64,000 nucleotides of DNA from the NCBI GenBank assembly GCA_020050435.1, contig JAGVKQ010000019.1:83646-147645 (forward strand). Reading direction: 5' to 3'. A program made the position numbers and the translations under genes. This stretch comes from Candidatus Caenarcanales bacterium. GTDB taxonomy: Bacteria > Cyanobacteriota > Vampirovibrionia > 2-02-FULL-35-15. Of the stretch, positions 20,420 through 31,248 are shown in pieces. The notes below the pieces were generated by a model. The model ran no database searches and was not told where the DNA came from. It saw nothing but the letters and a program-made list of their open reading frames with translations. Numbering within the stretch: the stretch's first letter is position 1; each line of letters starts with the position of its first letter.

Positions 20420-22462
20420 ATGGCTTCATCTTTTTTTGATTCAAAAATTCTAAGTAGAGCAGTTAAAGATGCTTTTATTAAATTGAATCCGATAAAACTT
20501 ATTCGTAGTCCTGTTATGTTTGTAGTTGAAGTGGTTTCAATTTTAACTTCTATTCTTCTAGTTCTTACACTCTTTGGGTTAAATGAAGAAAACATTCTTT
20601 TTAGTTTACAGATAAACCTATGGTTATGGATTACTGTTTTATTTGGAAATTTCGCAGAGGCTATGGCAGAAGGTAGAGGAAAAGCTCAGGCAGATTCTTT
20701 GCGGAGAGCTAAAGTTGATAGTAAAGCAAAAAAAATTAAAAATCTAAGTGAACTTTCTTATGAATTAGTTCCAGGTACAGATCTAAGAAAAGGAGATATG
20801 GTCCTTGTAGAATCAGGAGATTTTATTCCTGGGGATGGAGACGTTATAGAAGGTGCCGCTCTTGTTGATGAGTCTGCTATTACTGGAGAGTCAGCTGCTG
20901 TAATTAGAGAATGTGGTGGTGATAAGTCTTCTGTTACTGCAGGGACTACAGTGCTTTCTGATTGGCTCAAAATTAAAATCACTTCAAACCCTGGAGAAAC
21001 TTTTCTTGATCAGATGATTGCTTTGGTAGAAGGTGCAAAAAGACAAAAATCGCCAAATGAAATTGCTCTTACTATTCTTCTTGTTGGAATGACACTGATT
21101 TTTTTACTTGCTACGGCTACTATTGAAATGTTTGCTATTTATGCAGGAACTCACATTTCCGTAACTATATTAGTTGCTCTTTTAGTGACTTTAATTCCGA
21201 CTACAATTGGTGGACTGTTATCAGCTATCGGTATTGCAGGAATGGACAGGCTAATTCAAAAAAATGTTTTAGCAATGTCAGGGAGTGCAGTTGAAGCATC
21301 AGGCGATATCGACACTCTTTTGCTGGATAAAACAGGAACGATTACTTTAGGAAATAGAATGGCTACTGAATTTGTCCCACTGCCTGGAGTGACTGAATAT
21401 GATTTGGCTGATGCAGCACTTAGGGCTTCACTTAGTGATGAAACTCCTGAGGGGAAATCTATTGTAGATCTTGCAAAAAATAAATATAAACTTAGTTCTA
21501 GTATAAAATCAGCTCAAATGGAATTCATCCCATTTACTGCTCAGACAAGAATGAGTGGTGTAAATATGCCTGGGCTGGAAATAAGAAAAGGTGCTGGAGA
21601 TTCTATCTTTGATTACATTTCAGATAGTGTTAGCGATATTGAATCTATAAAAAGTTTAGCAAATCCTATTATTGAAGCAATTGCAAAATCTGGTGGAACA
21701 CCACTTGTTGTTTCAAGAAATAAAATGATACTTGGAGTAATTCACTTAAAAGATATTGTAAAACCAGGTATGAGAGAAAGGTTTGACGAACTTAGAAGAA
21801 TGGGAATTAAAACCATAATGATTACTGGTGACAATCCACTTACTGCAGCAGCTATTGCAAAAGAAGCAGGAGTCGATGACTATCTTGCTAGTGCAAAACC
21901 ACAGGATAAATTAGATCTTATAAGAAATGAGCAGAAAAAAGGAAAACTAGTTGCAATGACTGGAGATGGGACAAATGATGCTCCTGCTCTTGCTCAGGCA
22001 GATGTAGGCGTGGCAATGAATTCCGGTACTCAAGCTGCAAAAGAAGCAGGCAATATGATTGATCTTGATTCAGATCCTACAAAGTTAATAGAAATTGTAG
22101 CAATTGGAAAACAACTTTTAATTACAAGAGGTTCTCTTACTACATTTAGCATTGCTAATGATGTTGCTAAATATTTTGCTATTATCCCTGCAATGTTTTC
22201 TACAACATATCCAGAATTAAATGCATTAAATATAATGAAATTAGATAGCCCACATAGCGCCATACTGTCAGCTGTAATTTTCAATGCAATAATTATAGTT
22301 TTACTTTTACCTCTATCACTTAAAGGAGTTTCATATAAACCAAAAGGAGCAGCAATTATTCTTAGAGAAAATCTTTTAGTGTATGGTCTTGGAGGGGTTA
22401 TTGTTCCATTTCTTGGCATGAAAGCAATTGATGTAGTGATTAATTACCTTCACTTGGTATAG
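20420..22462 (+). CDS. kdpB: K+-transporting P-type ATPase subunit B
   Basis: [57 protein letters not shown]. Confidence 0.97.
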   Translation: MASSFFDSKILSRAVKDAFIKLNPIKLIRSPVMFVVEVVSILTSILLVLTLFGLNEENILFSLQINLWLWITVLFGNFAEAMAEGRGKAQADSLRRAKVDSKAKKIKNLSELSYELVPGTDLRKGDMVLVESGDFIPGDGDVIEGAALVDESAITGESAAVIRECGGDKSSVTAGTTVLSDWLKIKITSNPGETFLDQMIALVEGAKRQKSPNEIALTILLVGMTLIFLLATATIEMFAIYAGTHISVTILVALLVTLIPTTIGGLLSAIGIAGMDRLIQKNVLAMSGSAVEASGDIDTLLLDKTGTITLGNRMATEFVPLPGVTEYDLADAALRASLSDETPEGKSIVDLAKNKYKLSSSIKSAQMEFIPFTAQTRMSGVNMPGLEIRKGAGDSIFDYISDSVSDIESIKSLANPIIEAIAKSGGTPLVVSRNKMILGVIHLKDIVKPGMRERFDELRRMGIKTIMITGDNPLTAAAIAKEAGVDDYLASAKPQDKLDLIRNEQKKGKLVAMTGDGTNDAPALAQADVGVAMNSGTQAAKEAGNMIDLDSDPTKLIEIVAIGKQLLITRGSLTTFSIANDVAKYFAIIPAMFSTTYPELNALNIMKLDSPHSAILSAVIFNAIIIVLLLPLSLKGVSYKPKGAAIILRENLLVYGLGGVIVPFLGMKAIDVVINYLHLV

Positions 22463-22471
22463 GAAAAAAAT

Positions 22472-23062
22472 ATGATAAAACAATTTCTTACAGCTTTTCT
22501 AATAATGATTAACTTTACATTTATATGCGGTTTTTTATATCCATTTTCTGTAACATATGTATCTAATAAAATATTACCTAAGCAATCAGCTGGTAGTTTA
22601 ATACTTGTTCAAGACAAAACATCAAAAAAAGAAAAAATTATTGGATCTTCATTGATTGGACAAAAATTTAAAAGCGAAAAATACTTTTATATAAGACCTT
22701 CAGAACTCTTAGATAATGGAAATGATACTTTAATTTCTTGTGGCTCTAATTTAGGACCTACTAATAAAAAACTTATAGAAAGAGTTTCTAATAATTACAA
22801 AAGGTTGAAAAAGCAAAATCTAAACGACTTAATTCCTTTAGATTTAATTACTGAATCTGCTAGTGGACTAGATCCCCATATTTCTACTTCCTCTGCAAAA
22901 TTTCAAATTCCCAGAGTTGCTAGAGTGAGAAGAATTTCTTCTGAGTCTTTGGGAAATATAATAAAAAGAAATACAGAGCCTAGGCAATTTGGTTTTTTGG
23001 GCGAAGAAAGAGTAAATGTGCTTAAACTTAACTTGGATTTAGACAGAGTAGCTGCTTTGTAA
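22472..23062 (+). CDS. kdpC: K+-transporting ATPase subunit C
   Basis: GSSLIGQKF, YFYIRPS, SNLGPTN, ESASGLDPHIS. Confidence 0.95.
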   Translation: MIKQFLTAFLIMINFTFICGFLYPFSVTYVSNKILPKQSAGSLILVQDKTSKKEKIIGSSLIGQKFKSEKYFYIRPSELLDNGNDTLISCGSNLGPTNKKLIERVSNNYKRLKKQNLNDLIPLDLITESASGLDPHISTSSAKFQIPRVARVRRISSESLGNIIKRNTEPRQFGFLGEERVNVLKLNLDLDRVAAL

Positions 23063-23128
23063 AACTTTATTCCAGATAATACATTTATAGGGTTAGTCCT
23101 TTAATTTTTAAGGGAAAATAATACTCAT

Positions 23129-23947
23129 ATGAGAATAAAAGATATTATGAATTCTAAGCCTTTCTTTCTTTATGGAGATGATCCAATAATTGCAGCTTCA
23201 CAGCAAATGAAAGAAGCAAGAATTAGAAGTTTACCAGTGGTTGATGAAGAAAATAAGCTTATTGGCCTAATTACACTTAGAGAAATTATTGACTCTGTTT
23301 TATCAGCAACGACTAAAACCTCCATTAAAGAAGCCATGATTACTACTCCGGTCTCAGTAGTACCTGACTTGCCTCTTAAAGCGGCTATAAAAATAATGCT
23401 TACTAATAGATATGGCTGCCTTCCTGTTGTAAGCGAAGATGGTACATTGATTGGTTTTGTTGCTGAAGTAGATTTTTTAAAACCACTTACAGATCTTGCT
23501 AGAGAAGCAAATAATAGTGGCATTAAAATGTATGTAAAAGATGTCATGGATCTAAAGCCAGAAACCTTAAAAGAAACAGAGACTGTTTTAGAAGCCTCAG
23601 CTTTTATGAAAGAAGAAAAAGTTAGAGCCCTTGCAGTCCTTGGATGGTTTGGAAAATTGACAGGACTGCTCACACAAAGAGAAGTTATTGAGGCTTTATT
23701 AGCTGAAAATAAAAAACTTTTGATTAAAGATGCTATGCTACCTGCAAAACAAGTTATAACTGTATTACCTGAAACTCCAATTGAAGAAGCTAGTGAAATA
23801 ATGTACACAAATAGATTTAATTCTTTGCCTGTTTGTAATAAAGGGAAAACACTTTTAGGATTTGCTACAGAAACTAGTTTGTTTAGAGCAATGAATAAAC
23901 TTGTTAAAGTTGATGATGAATTTTATGCACAAAGGTTTGGAGCTTAA
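23129..23947 (+). CDS. Protein with four CBS domains
   Basis: Repeated motifs such as RIRSLPVVDEENKLIGLITLREII and RYGCLPVVSEDGTLIGFVAEVDFL. Confidence 0.9.
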   Translation: MRIKDIMNSKPFFLYGDDPIIAASQQMKEARIRSLPVVDEENKLIGLITLREIIDSVLSATTKTSIKEAMITTPVSVVPDLPLKAAIKIMLTNRYGCLPVVSEDGTLIGFVAEVDFLKPLTDLAREANNSGIKMYVKDVMDLKPETLKETETVLEASAFMKEEKVRALAVLGWFGKLTGLLTQREVIEALLAENKKLLIKDAMLPAKQVITVLPETPIEEASEIMYTNRFNSLPVCNKGKTLLGFATETSLFRAMNKLVKVDDEFYAQRFGA

Positions 23948-23959
23948 GAGGTAATAAAT

Positions 23960-24373
23960 ATGATAGTTGCTGACATAATGAATTCTGAGCCATATGTTCT
24001 ACATCCAGAAGATACTATTTTAAGTTCTTCTAATTTTATGAAAGAAGAAAGAGTTAGAAATCTTCCAGTAGTAGATAAAACTGGGAAATTGCTTGGTCTA
24101 ATAACACTAAGAGAAATTATAGAAGCTGCTTATGGTAACACTCCAAAGGCTACAGTAAAAGAAGCAATGCTTAAAGAAATAGTGACTGTAAGACCAGAAA
24201 CCCCTTTAAAAGGTGCTATTGAAGTTATGCTTATGAATAGGTTTGGTTGTTTACCAGTCATTGATAAGGATAAGAATCTGCTAGGAATGATTACAGAAGC
24301 AGATCTTTTAAAGACACTCTATGATTTAACAAAAGTCCCTGATGATTTTTACAAGTTTTATAATGTGGATTAA
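23960..24373 (+). CDS. CBS-domain pair protein
   Basis: RNLPVVDKTGKLLGLITLREII; RFGCLPVIDKDKNLLGMITEADLL. Confidence 0.9.
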   Translation: MIVADIMNSEPYVLHPEDTILSSSNFMKEERVRNLPVVDKTGKLLGLITLREIIEAAYGNTPKATVKEAMLKEIVTVRPETPLKGAIEVMLMNRFGCLPVIDKDKNLLGMITEADLLKTLYDLTKVPDDFYKFYNVD

Positions 24374-25536
24374 TTTGGTCTCAAAATAATCCCTAATACT
24401 CCTGCAACCAAGATTATCACTGGTTCAGGAATGAGCTTAAACTTTGTAAGACAAAAAGCAGATATTAGAAAAATTAAAAATGTCTGAGGATCGATAATTA
24501 CTTTATTTGCAAGAGTAAAACATGATGCAAAGATAGCTCCACAAATGCATGCCGTAACACCGGTGATGAAACTTTGTACATCTTTATTCTTCGAAAACTT
24601 ATTATAAATAGGACTTAGAAAAATCACAAAAAAATAAACTGGTAAAAATACTGCTATTGTGGATATGATTGCTCCCGTTACTCCTTTTATAAGGTATCCA
24701 ATAAAAGTTACAGTAACTAAAACTGGTCCAGGAGTAACCATTCCTATAGATACGGCATCTATAAATTCTTTCTCAGTTATCCATTGGTATTTTTCTACTA
24801 CTCCTTCATGTAAAAATGGAACAATGGCAAGTCCGCTACCAAACACTAGTAATCCTGCACTGAAAAAATAAATAAAAAGCTTCACTAGGACTGGATTTAC
24901 AAGGTTTATATTTAATCCGTTTATTGGTAATAGTGAAAAGCTGTTTAATGTTTTTTTATTAAATAACATATAGATTATGCCAATTATGATTATTAAAACT
25001 ATTAACTCTGTTTTGGAAAAAATGCTTATAAGAAAAACTATAAAGAAGAGTAACCAAAGCATTTTATCTTTTTGAATAGAAAGTTTACTAAGATTTATAG
25101 CTGCTTTGAAAATTATTGAAATTGCTGCTGGACTCATTCCGTAGAGAAAAGCTTCTAACCAGCTTAATCCTTTGTATCTAACATAAAAAAATGAAATAAC
25201 TAAAACTATAAAAGATGGCGGTATTACAAAAGCTAAAAGTACAAGAGTTGCACCGGTTATTTTGAAGCGTAAATATCCAAGATACATACCTAGCTGTACA
25301 GCAAATGGACCTGGTGTAAGTTTTGAAAAAGCCAGAGCATTTTGGAACTCTTCAGCGGAATACCAGTTTTTCTTTTCTACTAAATCTTTTTGCATATGTC
25401 CAACTAATGCTATTGGTCCACCAAAACAGCAAGAACCTAAATAAATGAAATATTTTAAAAGTTCAATAAGTGAAAAACTGTTCTTTTCTTGTGTAGACAT
25501 GAAAATAAGTCTATAGGTCAATATGTCCCAGGTCAA
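24370..25536 (-). CDS. chrA: Chromate transporter, two fused CHR domains
   Basis: LGSCCFGGPIALVGHMQKDLV, ALAFSKLTPGPFAVQLGMYLGY; second half GSGLAIVPFLHEGVV, SIGMVTPGPVLVTVTFIGY. Confidence 0.93.
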   Translation of the reverse strand: MTWDILTYRLIFMSTQEKNSFSLIELLKYFIYLGSCCFGGPIALVGHMQKDLVEKKNWYSAEEFQNALAFSKLTPGPFAVQLGMYLGYLRFKITGATLVLLAFVIPPSFIVLVISFFYVRYKGLSWLEAFLYGMSPAAISIIFKAAINLSKLSIQKDKMLWLLFFIVFLISIFSKTELIVLIIIIGIIYMLFNKKTLNSFSLLPINGLNINLVNPVLVKLFIYFFSAGLLVFGSGLAIVPFLHEGVVEKYQWITEKEFIDAVSIGMVTPGPVLVTVTFIGYLIKGVTGAIISTIAVFLPVYFFVIFLSPIYNKFSKNKDVQSFITGVTACICGAIFASCFTLANKVIIDPQTFLIFLISAFCLTKFKLIPEPVIILVAGVLGIILRPN

Positions 25537-25855
25537 TAATGAACAGGGAAAAATCCGAAGTGTATTTATTGTTTTCTATCGGAAGTTGATTATTAGCTTC
25601 TTACTCAGTACTACTTATGACAAAAGGACTCTCAGCTAGAAGTTTTTATGATAATCTTTAGTAGATATAAAGCAATTTTATATCTATTAAATACAATGAT
25701 GTATAGCTGATTACCTTGTAAGTTTTTAGTGTAATTTATTGGTTTTTGAAGTGATTTCGTCACTTCCGAATATTAAGCTTTTTAAAGCAATAATTACATT
25801 AAAAGAGAGAGTTAATCATAAAGGGAAGAATACTAGAAATACCCTTGAAATTACT

Positions 25856-26686
25856 ATGGCAAATATAGAAAACATTTTTGTTCTAATAAAGCAAGTTCCT
25901 GACCAAAGTGCAAAGGCAGGGATCAATCCTGATGGAACAATAGATAGAGCAAAAGCAAAAAGAATGTTGAATCCTTTTGACAGATTTGCTTTGCAAGCAG
26001 CTTTGCACACTAAAAAAACATATGGTGGAAAAGTTACAGCTATTTCTATGGGGCCTCCAGCAGCTACAGAAATCTTATTAGAGGCATTAGAAAATGGAGT
26101 TGATTCTACTTGTCTTTTAAGTGATAAAAGACTTGCAGCTTCAGATACGCTCGCTACAGCTTATGCATTGCATAAAGTTGTTCAATCTCTTGGAAAGTTT
26201 GACCTTATTTTCTGTGGTCTCCAAACGACAGATGGAGACACTGCACAAGTTGGTCCACAAATTGCAGAAAGACTCGGACTTCCACAAACTACATACTGTG
26301 AAGATTTTAAGATAGAAAATGGAAAAGTAATTGCTAGAAGAGTTGTAGAAGGTGGACATGAAACTGTAAAAATGGAAATGCCTGCTCTTATTACAGTTGC
26401 TAATTCTTATCATCCACTAGAATATAAAAGCTTGCGTGGAGCAAGAATGGTTCAAAATTTAGTAAGAAATAAAACCGAATTAGATAAGTATATTAAAACG
26501 GTTACTCTTGATGATGTGGGTGCAGATCCAGCAAAATGTGGATTAAAAGGGTCACCTACCATCGTAGCTAGAACAGATAAAGTTTCAGAGTTAGGCGGAA
26601 GCTGTATTATAAAACAAGGCTTGCCAGTAGAGCAAATGGTTTCAGAGGTGATAGCAGGGGCTAATATTTTGGAATTTGTCCGGTAG
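25856..26686 (+). CDS. etfB: Electron transfer flavoprotein beta subunit
   Basis: IFVLIKQVPDQ, NPFDRFALQAAL, GLQTTDGDTAQVGPQIAERLGLP; in-frame ATG (MANIENIF) at 25856 preferred over the 25739 start. Confidence 0.93.
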   Translation: MANIENIFVLIKQVPDQSAKAGINPDGTIDRAKAKRMLNPFDRFALQAALHTKKTYGGKVTAISMGPPAATEILLEALENGVDSTCLLSDKRLAASDTLATAYALHKVVQSLGKFDLIFCGLQTTDGDTAQVGPQIAERLGLPQTTYCEDFKIENGKVIARRVVEGGHETVKMEMPALITVANSYHPLEYKSLRGARMVQNLVRNKTELDKYIKTVTLDDVGADPAKCGLKGSPTIVARTDKVSELGGSCIIKQGLPVEQMVSEVIAGANILEFVR

Positions 26687-26689
26687 AAA

Positions 26690-26707
26690 GGCAATTCGTG
26701 AATTGCC
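26690..26707. repeat. Palindrome GGCAATTCGTGAATTGCC between etfB and etfA
   Basis: Perfect 8-nt arms around TG. Confidence 0.8.
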
Positions 26708-26719
26708 TGTACAAGTGTA

Positions 26720-27859
26720 ATGGTTAAACATAAAAAAATGGCAGAAGAACAAGAAAAATTAAAAGAAATAATTACACCTAGCAACAAAGAGGTTATTGTT
26801 ATTTGTGAGCAGCAAAAAGGTGAAGTAAAGCCTGTTGCTCTAGAGCTTTTAGGTGCTGGTAGAGATCTTGCAAATAAATTAGGTGGAAAGCTTTCATGTG
26901 TTTTGCTTGGAAGTAAACTTGATGAAGCTGTGAAAAAACTAATTGCTTATGGGGCAGATATTGTTTATGTTGCTGATAATCCTATTCTTGAAAACTATCA
27001 GACGCTCCCATACAGAAGAGTCATTGTTGAGTTCCTTGAAAGTTTTCCATTGCCTCCACACATAGTACTTTTAGGCTCGACTACTACAGGACGAGACATT
27101 GCTCCTAGAATTGCTGCACATTTTGAAACAGGATTGACTGCTGATTGTACAGAATTAGATATAGGACCTTATGAACATACTAATAAAATGGATCCTGACA
27201 AAGTAGGTCTTTATCCAGGTTGTTTATATGCTATTCGTCCTAGTTTTGGTGAGAGCTTAAAAGCTAGAATTTTAGGACCATGGAAAAATCCTCAGATGGC
27301 TACTGTCAGACCTGGAATTATGCTTCCACTTTCTCCTGACTACAGTAGAAAAGGTGAAGTGAAAGAAATCTCTGTAAATTTAAAACCTGAAGATTACAGA
27401 ACTGAATTAATAGAAATTGTGCATGAAATAAATAAGTCTATAAACTTAACTGAAGCTGATGTAATTGTTTCTGGTGGATTTGGTTTAGGTAAGGCTGATG
27501 GATTTGACCTTATTAAAGAACTTGCAGCTTGTTTTGAAAACTCAGCTGTAGGGGCTTCAAGGAAAGCTGTTGATATTGGTTGGATTTCATATCAACATCA
27601 GGTTGGACAGACAGGAAAAACGGTTAGACCAAAAGTTTATATTGCTTGTGGAATTGCAGGAGCTATTCAGCACAGAGTAGGGATGAGCAAATCTACTACT
27701 ATCATTGCTATAAATAAAGACCCTGATGCTCCTATATTTAAATTTGCTAATTATGGGATAGTAGGAGATGTATATCATATTATTCCTGAGTTGATAAAAC
27801 AATTTAAGTCAAAATCATCTGGTGAAAAAGAGGAGAAATCTCTTGTCAAGCAAGGATAA
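26720..27859 (+). CDS. etfA: Electron transfer flavoprotein alpha subunit
   Basis: TTTGRDIAPRIAAHFETGLTADCTEL; GGFGLG; GASRKAVDIGWISYQHQVGQTGKTVRPKVYIACGIAGAIQH. Confidence 0.95.
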   Translation: MVKHKKMAEEQEKLKEIITPSNKEVIVICEQQKGEVKPVALELLGAGRDLANKLGGKLSCVLLGSKLDEAVKKLIAYGADIVYVADNPILENYQTLPYRRVIVEFLESFPLPPHIVLLGSTTTGRDIAPRIAAHFETGLTADCTELDIGPYEHTNKMDPDKVGLYPGCLYAIRPSFGESLKARILGPWKNPQMATVRPGIMLPLSPDYSRKGEVKEISVNLKPEDYRTELIEIVHEINKSINLTEADVIVSGGFGLGKADGFDLIKELAACFENSAVGASRKAVDIGWISYQHQVGQTGKTVRPKVYIACGIAGAIQHRVGMSKSTTIIAINKDPDAPIFKFANYGIVGDVYHIIPELIKQFKSKSSGEKEEKSLVKQG

Positions 27860-29579
27860 AATTCAATACGATGTTTTAATTGTGGGAGGCGGATCTGGAA
27901 GTTTCGCACTGGCACATCATCTTGTAGATTTAGCAGCTAAAAATGGAACAAAGTTTAGTATGGCTATCCTTGAAAAAGGAAAAGAGTTTGGTTCTCATAT
28001 TGTTAGCGGCGCTGTATCAAATCTAAGAGTTATTGAAAAACTCTTTCCCGACTATAAAACAAATGATTTCCCTCTTGAAGGTATTTGTAATGAAAGTTTT
28101 TTTTCTATTCTTGGTAATAAGAAAAAATGGGATGTTCCAAATGCTTTACTGCCAAAAGGTTTAATTAAAAATGGTTGCGCCATTTTGACTTTAAGTCATG
28201 TTGTGTATTGGATGTACAATAAATTAAAAGAAAAAGCAGCTAATAATCCAAACATTACCATTGATTTTTTCCCAGGATTTTCAGCCCATACAGTTATTTT
28301 TGAAGGTGATACTGTCGTTGGAGTCCAGGCTACAGAAGGCAATTCAGGTTTAGATGTTGATAATGCTATTTATGGTAAGGTTACTTGTTTTGGTGATAAA
28401 GGTTTTATTTCTAGAGATGTAATTGAGCATTTTAAATTGAGAGATAATCCTCAGATTTGGTCTATTGGTGTTAAAGAAATTTGGCAACTTGCTCCTGATA
28501 AAGATTATTTTGGAAAAGTATGGCATACGTTAGGATTTCCACTTTTTGATGGATCGTTTGGTGGAAGCTTTATATATGGCATGAAGGACAATAAACTAAC
28601 TATAGGTATGGTTATTTCACTGGATAGTGAAAATCCTAATATTAATCCACAGCAAAAACTTCAAGATTTAAAAAAACATCCATGGGTTCAAGAAATGATA
28701 AAGGATGGAAAGCTATTAAGATATGGCGGAGCTGTTCTTCCTGAAGGTGGTTTTTATAGCTTACCTAAGAAGTTCTCAGTTGCTGGAGCTATTCTTTTAG
28801 GTGATGCTCTAGGAGTTCTTGATATTGAGAGGCTTTCAGGAATTGATAAGTCTATGGAATCTGGATATCAAGCTGCAGAAGTAATTCATGAATGTATTAT
28901 TGCAAATGATTTTTCAGAATCTAAACTTTCTTCTTATAAAGAAAAGCTAATGGGTACCTTTGTGGGGAAAGAATTAAAAGAAGGTCGTTATTTTAGAATG
29001 GCATGGCAAGAAAATCCAAGACTGTTGAAATCATACTTGCCAAAAATAATAAGTAGCATTGATAAAACAAATCCACTTTTTGGTTTCTTAAATATAGGGC
29101 TTACTGAAAATCCTATTAAAGCTATCTTTGATGCTATAAGACTTAAGTATTTAATGGATGGAAATGAAGTTGGTCCTGTTAAATATAAACTTGATTATAA
29201 GCATATAGTGCCGAACTTTAAACCAAGTGCAGAAATTAAAACAAATGGTTATGCAAAAGAAACTGTTTACTCTCGTGAAGATGCAGTATTCTATGCAAAA
29301 ACAAAATATCATGAAGGAAATAAACACATAGATGAGTTTAGTTCTGATACTTGTATTAAGTGTATAAAAACATATGATGCTCTAGATAAACAAACTCCTT
29401 GCGTTTCTGACTGTACAGCTGAAGTTCATAGAATAGACATTTTGGATAATAAAAGAATGCATGGCATGTCATTGGAAAACTGTATTCAATGTAGAACATG
29501 TGAAATTGTTTGTCCTGAGATCAATCTTAGAGTAAGACCTACAGCAGAAGGATCTGGACCTGATTTCATGGGTTTATAA
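27822..29579 (+). CDS. Electron transfer flavoprotein:quinone oxidoreductase-like flavoprotein with C-terminal 4Fe-4S segment
   Basis: DVLIVGGGSGSFALAHHL; LEKGKEFGSHIVSGAV; C-terminal CIQCRTCEIVCP. Confidence 0.85.
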   Translation: MKKRRNLLSSKDKIQYDVLIVGGGSGSFALAHHLVDLAAKNGTKFSMAILEKGKEFGSHIVSGAVSNLRVIEKLFPDYKTNDFPLEGICNESFFSILGNKKKWDVPNALLPKGLIKNGCAILTLSHVVYWMYNKLKEKAANNPNITIDFFPGFSAHTVIFEGDTVVGVQATEGNSGLDVDNAIYGKVTCFGDKGFISRDVIEHFKLRDNPQIWSIGVKEIWQLAPDKDYFGKVWHTLGFPLFDGSFGGSFIYGMKDNKLTIGMVISLDSENPNINPQQKLQDLKKHPWVQEMIKDGKLLRYGGAVLPEGGFYSLPKKFSVAGAILLGDALGVLDIERLSGIDKSMESGYQAAEVIHECIIANDFSESKLSSYKEKLMGTFVGKELKEGRYFRMAWQENPRLLKSYLPKIISSIDKTNPLFGFLNIGLTENPIKAIFDAIRLKYLMDGNEVGPVKYKLDYKHIVPNFKPSAEIKTNGYAKETVYSREDAVFYAKTKYHEGNKHIDEFSSDTCIKCIKTYDALDKQTPCVSDCTAEVHRIDILDNKRMHGMSLENCIQCRTCEIVCPEINLRVRPTAEGSGPDFMGL

Positions 29580-29580
29580 G

Positions 29581-30168
29581 CTACAGTCTCGTCCCAATTA
29601 AATCTATCTGAATAGGGTGTGCTTTTATTATTTGTTCTACCTGTTCATCGGTGAAATATTTTTTATCATAAGCACAGACAGTCTGGAAGTTTTCTCCTTT
29701 AATCTGGGAAAGACACTTGTCTGCATATTCTTCCCATTTTAAGAATTCATCAGAACATATAAGGACTTTTCCTGATTGTGAAATCTCTACAAATGCTCTG
29801 AATCCTGTGTACCCATCTTCAATAGCTTTTTTTGTGGAGTTAATATAAAACCGTATGATTTCTTCCATTGAAAACGGTTCATTTTTTAGATAAATATTTT
29901 TAAACTGTTCTATTAGTATTCTTCCAGTGGGAGAAAGATCTTCAGCAGGAATGGGGCCTTCTCTGTAAATATGTTTAAAGCTTCTAATGATGTCTTCTCT
30001 TTTTATCTCATCAAGTACAATTAAACACCTTTCATTCCTTTTAAACCCCTCTCTAATAAACGGGATCAAGCAATGGAGAAATTCCAAATTTGACTTATAA
30101 ATCAAACATGTGTGTTCATGTTTATCAAGTTCTTGGATGGTTTTAATTTTTGACGTCATTGTCTTCAT
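29581..30168 (-). CDS. MEDS-domain (DcmR-like sensory) protein
   Basis: HTCLIYKSNLEFLHCLIPFIREGFKRNERCLIVLDE. Confidence 0.75.
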   Translation of the reverse strand: MKTMTSKIKTIQELDKHEHTCLIYKSNLEFLHCLIPFIREGFKRNERCLIVLDEIKREDIIRSFKHIYREGPIPAEDLSPTGRILIEQFKNIYLKNEPFSMEEIIRFYINSTKKAIEDGYTGFRAFVEISQSGKVLICSDEFLKWEEYADKCLSQIKGENFQTVCAYDKKYFTDEQVEQIIKAHPIQIDLIGTRL

Positions 30169-30178
30169 TACCCCCTCC

Positions 30179-31069
30179 TTATATATCTGCCCTAAAAGAT
30201 GTAACCATTTCTCTCCTGTTTACGGAGTTATTTCTATAGTAAGATGCTAATGAACTCATGAGTTCAAGTAAAACTCTTTTACTGGATTCGTTAAACAACT
30301 TATCTTTTCTTGTTCTTAAAACCGTTTTATGAATATCTAAAACATCTGCTGGACCAGCTTTAAGATGACCTAATTGTTTAGCAAAAGATCTAATTTCATC
30401 TGTAATCAAATCGTGCCAATTATAATCATTTGCTACTAAAGAAAGCTCCAGAATGGCAGTATACTTTGAAGTGATGCCCGTGAATATTTTAGGTTCTGAT
30501 TTGTTTAGTGGTATGAAATCCAGTAAGGTTGACATTATTTCTGACTTGTAAATATCTGAAAGCTTATCAATGTCTTTAATTTCTTTTTCTTGTTTTATCT
30601 TTTCATTTTGCTCTGATAAACAAATTTCTTTAAATGTAACAACACCACCTTTTATATCCCCATCATTTCCTAAAATCGGTTTTCCATTTACATTTATAAG
30701 TGTGCCATCTTCATTTTTAGGATTCCGAATAAAAAGTTCTATGTCTTGTGCTTCTTCTCCATTTAGTGCTTTAACTAATGGAAGTTCATTGGAAGGATAA
30801 GGAGTAATCTTATCTGGATAAAAACATCCATAGTGGCTAGACCATTCATCTGGTTTAGTATTAGAATGTCCAAGCCCAATTATTTCAATTGCTTTTGGAT
30901 TCCAGTATAAAAAAATACCACTTTTATCAGCTATTACAATTCCATCACTTAATGTATTTAGTACAGATTCATAAATAACAAAATCAGCTCTAGGCTGTGG
31001 AGTTTGTAACTTTTTATTTGAGAGGTTAGCCAACATGTATAATCTCCTATTACTCCACCGCAATATCAA
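30179..31069 (-). CDS. PAS-domain protein
   Basis: LNTLSDGIVIADKSGIFLYWNPKAIEIIGLG; GKPILGNDGDIKGGVVTFKEI. Confidence 0.75.
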   Translation of the reverse strand: MILRWSNRRLYMLANLSNKKLQTPQPRADFVIYESVLNTLSDGIVIADKSGIFLYWNPKAIEIIGLGHSNTKPDEWSSHYGCFYPDKITPYPSNELPLVKALNGEEAQDIELFIRNPKNEDGTLINVNGKPILGNDGDIKGGVVTFKEICLSEQNEKIKQEKEIKDIDKLSDIYKSEIMSTLLDFIPLNKSEPKIFTGITSKYTAILELSLVANDYNWHDLITDEIRSFAKQLGHLKAGPADVLDIHKTVLRTRKDKLFNESSKRVLLELMSSLASYYRNNSVNRREMVTSFRADI

Positions 31070-31248
31070 TATATTTTCATTGATTTAACTTGAGTAACAT
31101 GTTACATAAAAATTAAAATTTTAGTGTTAAGAAAATGATTGACATTTAAGATACAATTCTTAACCTCTTTAATGAGAATTAAAATATGTCGATTGGGGCA
31201 CAAATTTAACAGTTTTACAGCTATTTAACAGTATTCAAAGGGGGCATT

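Noticed and set aside
26121-26413. Overlapping ORFs within etfB (26121..26315 +, 26141..26413 -)
   Set aside because: Alternative-frame noise within a well-conserved gene.
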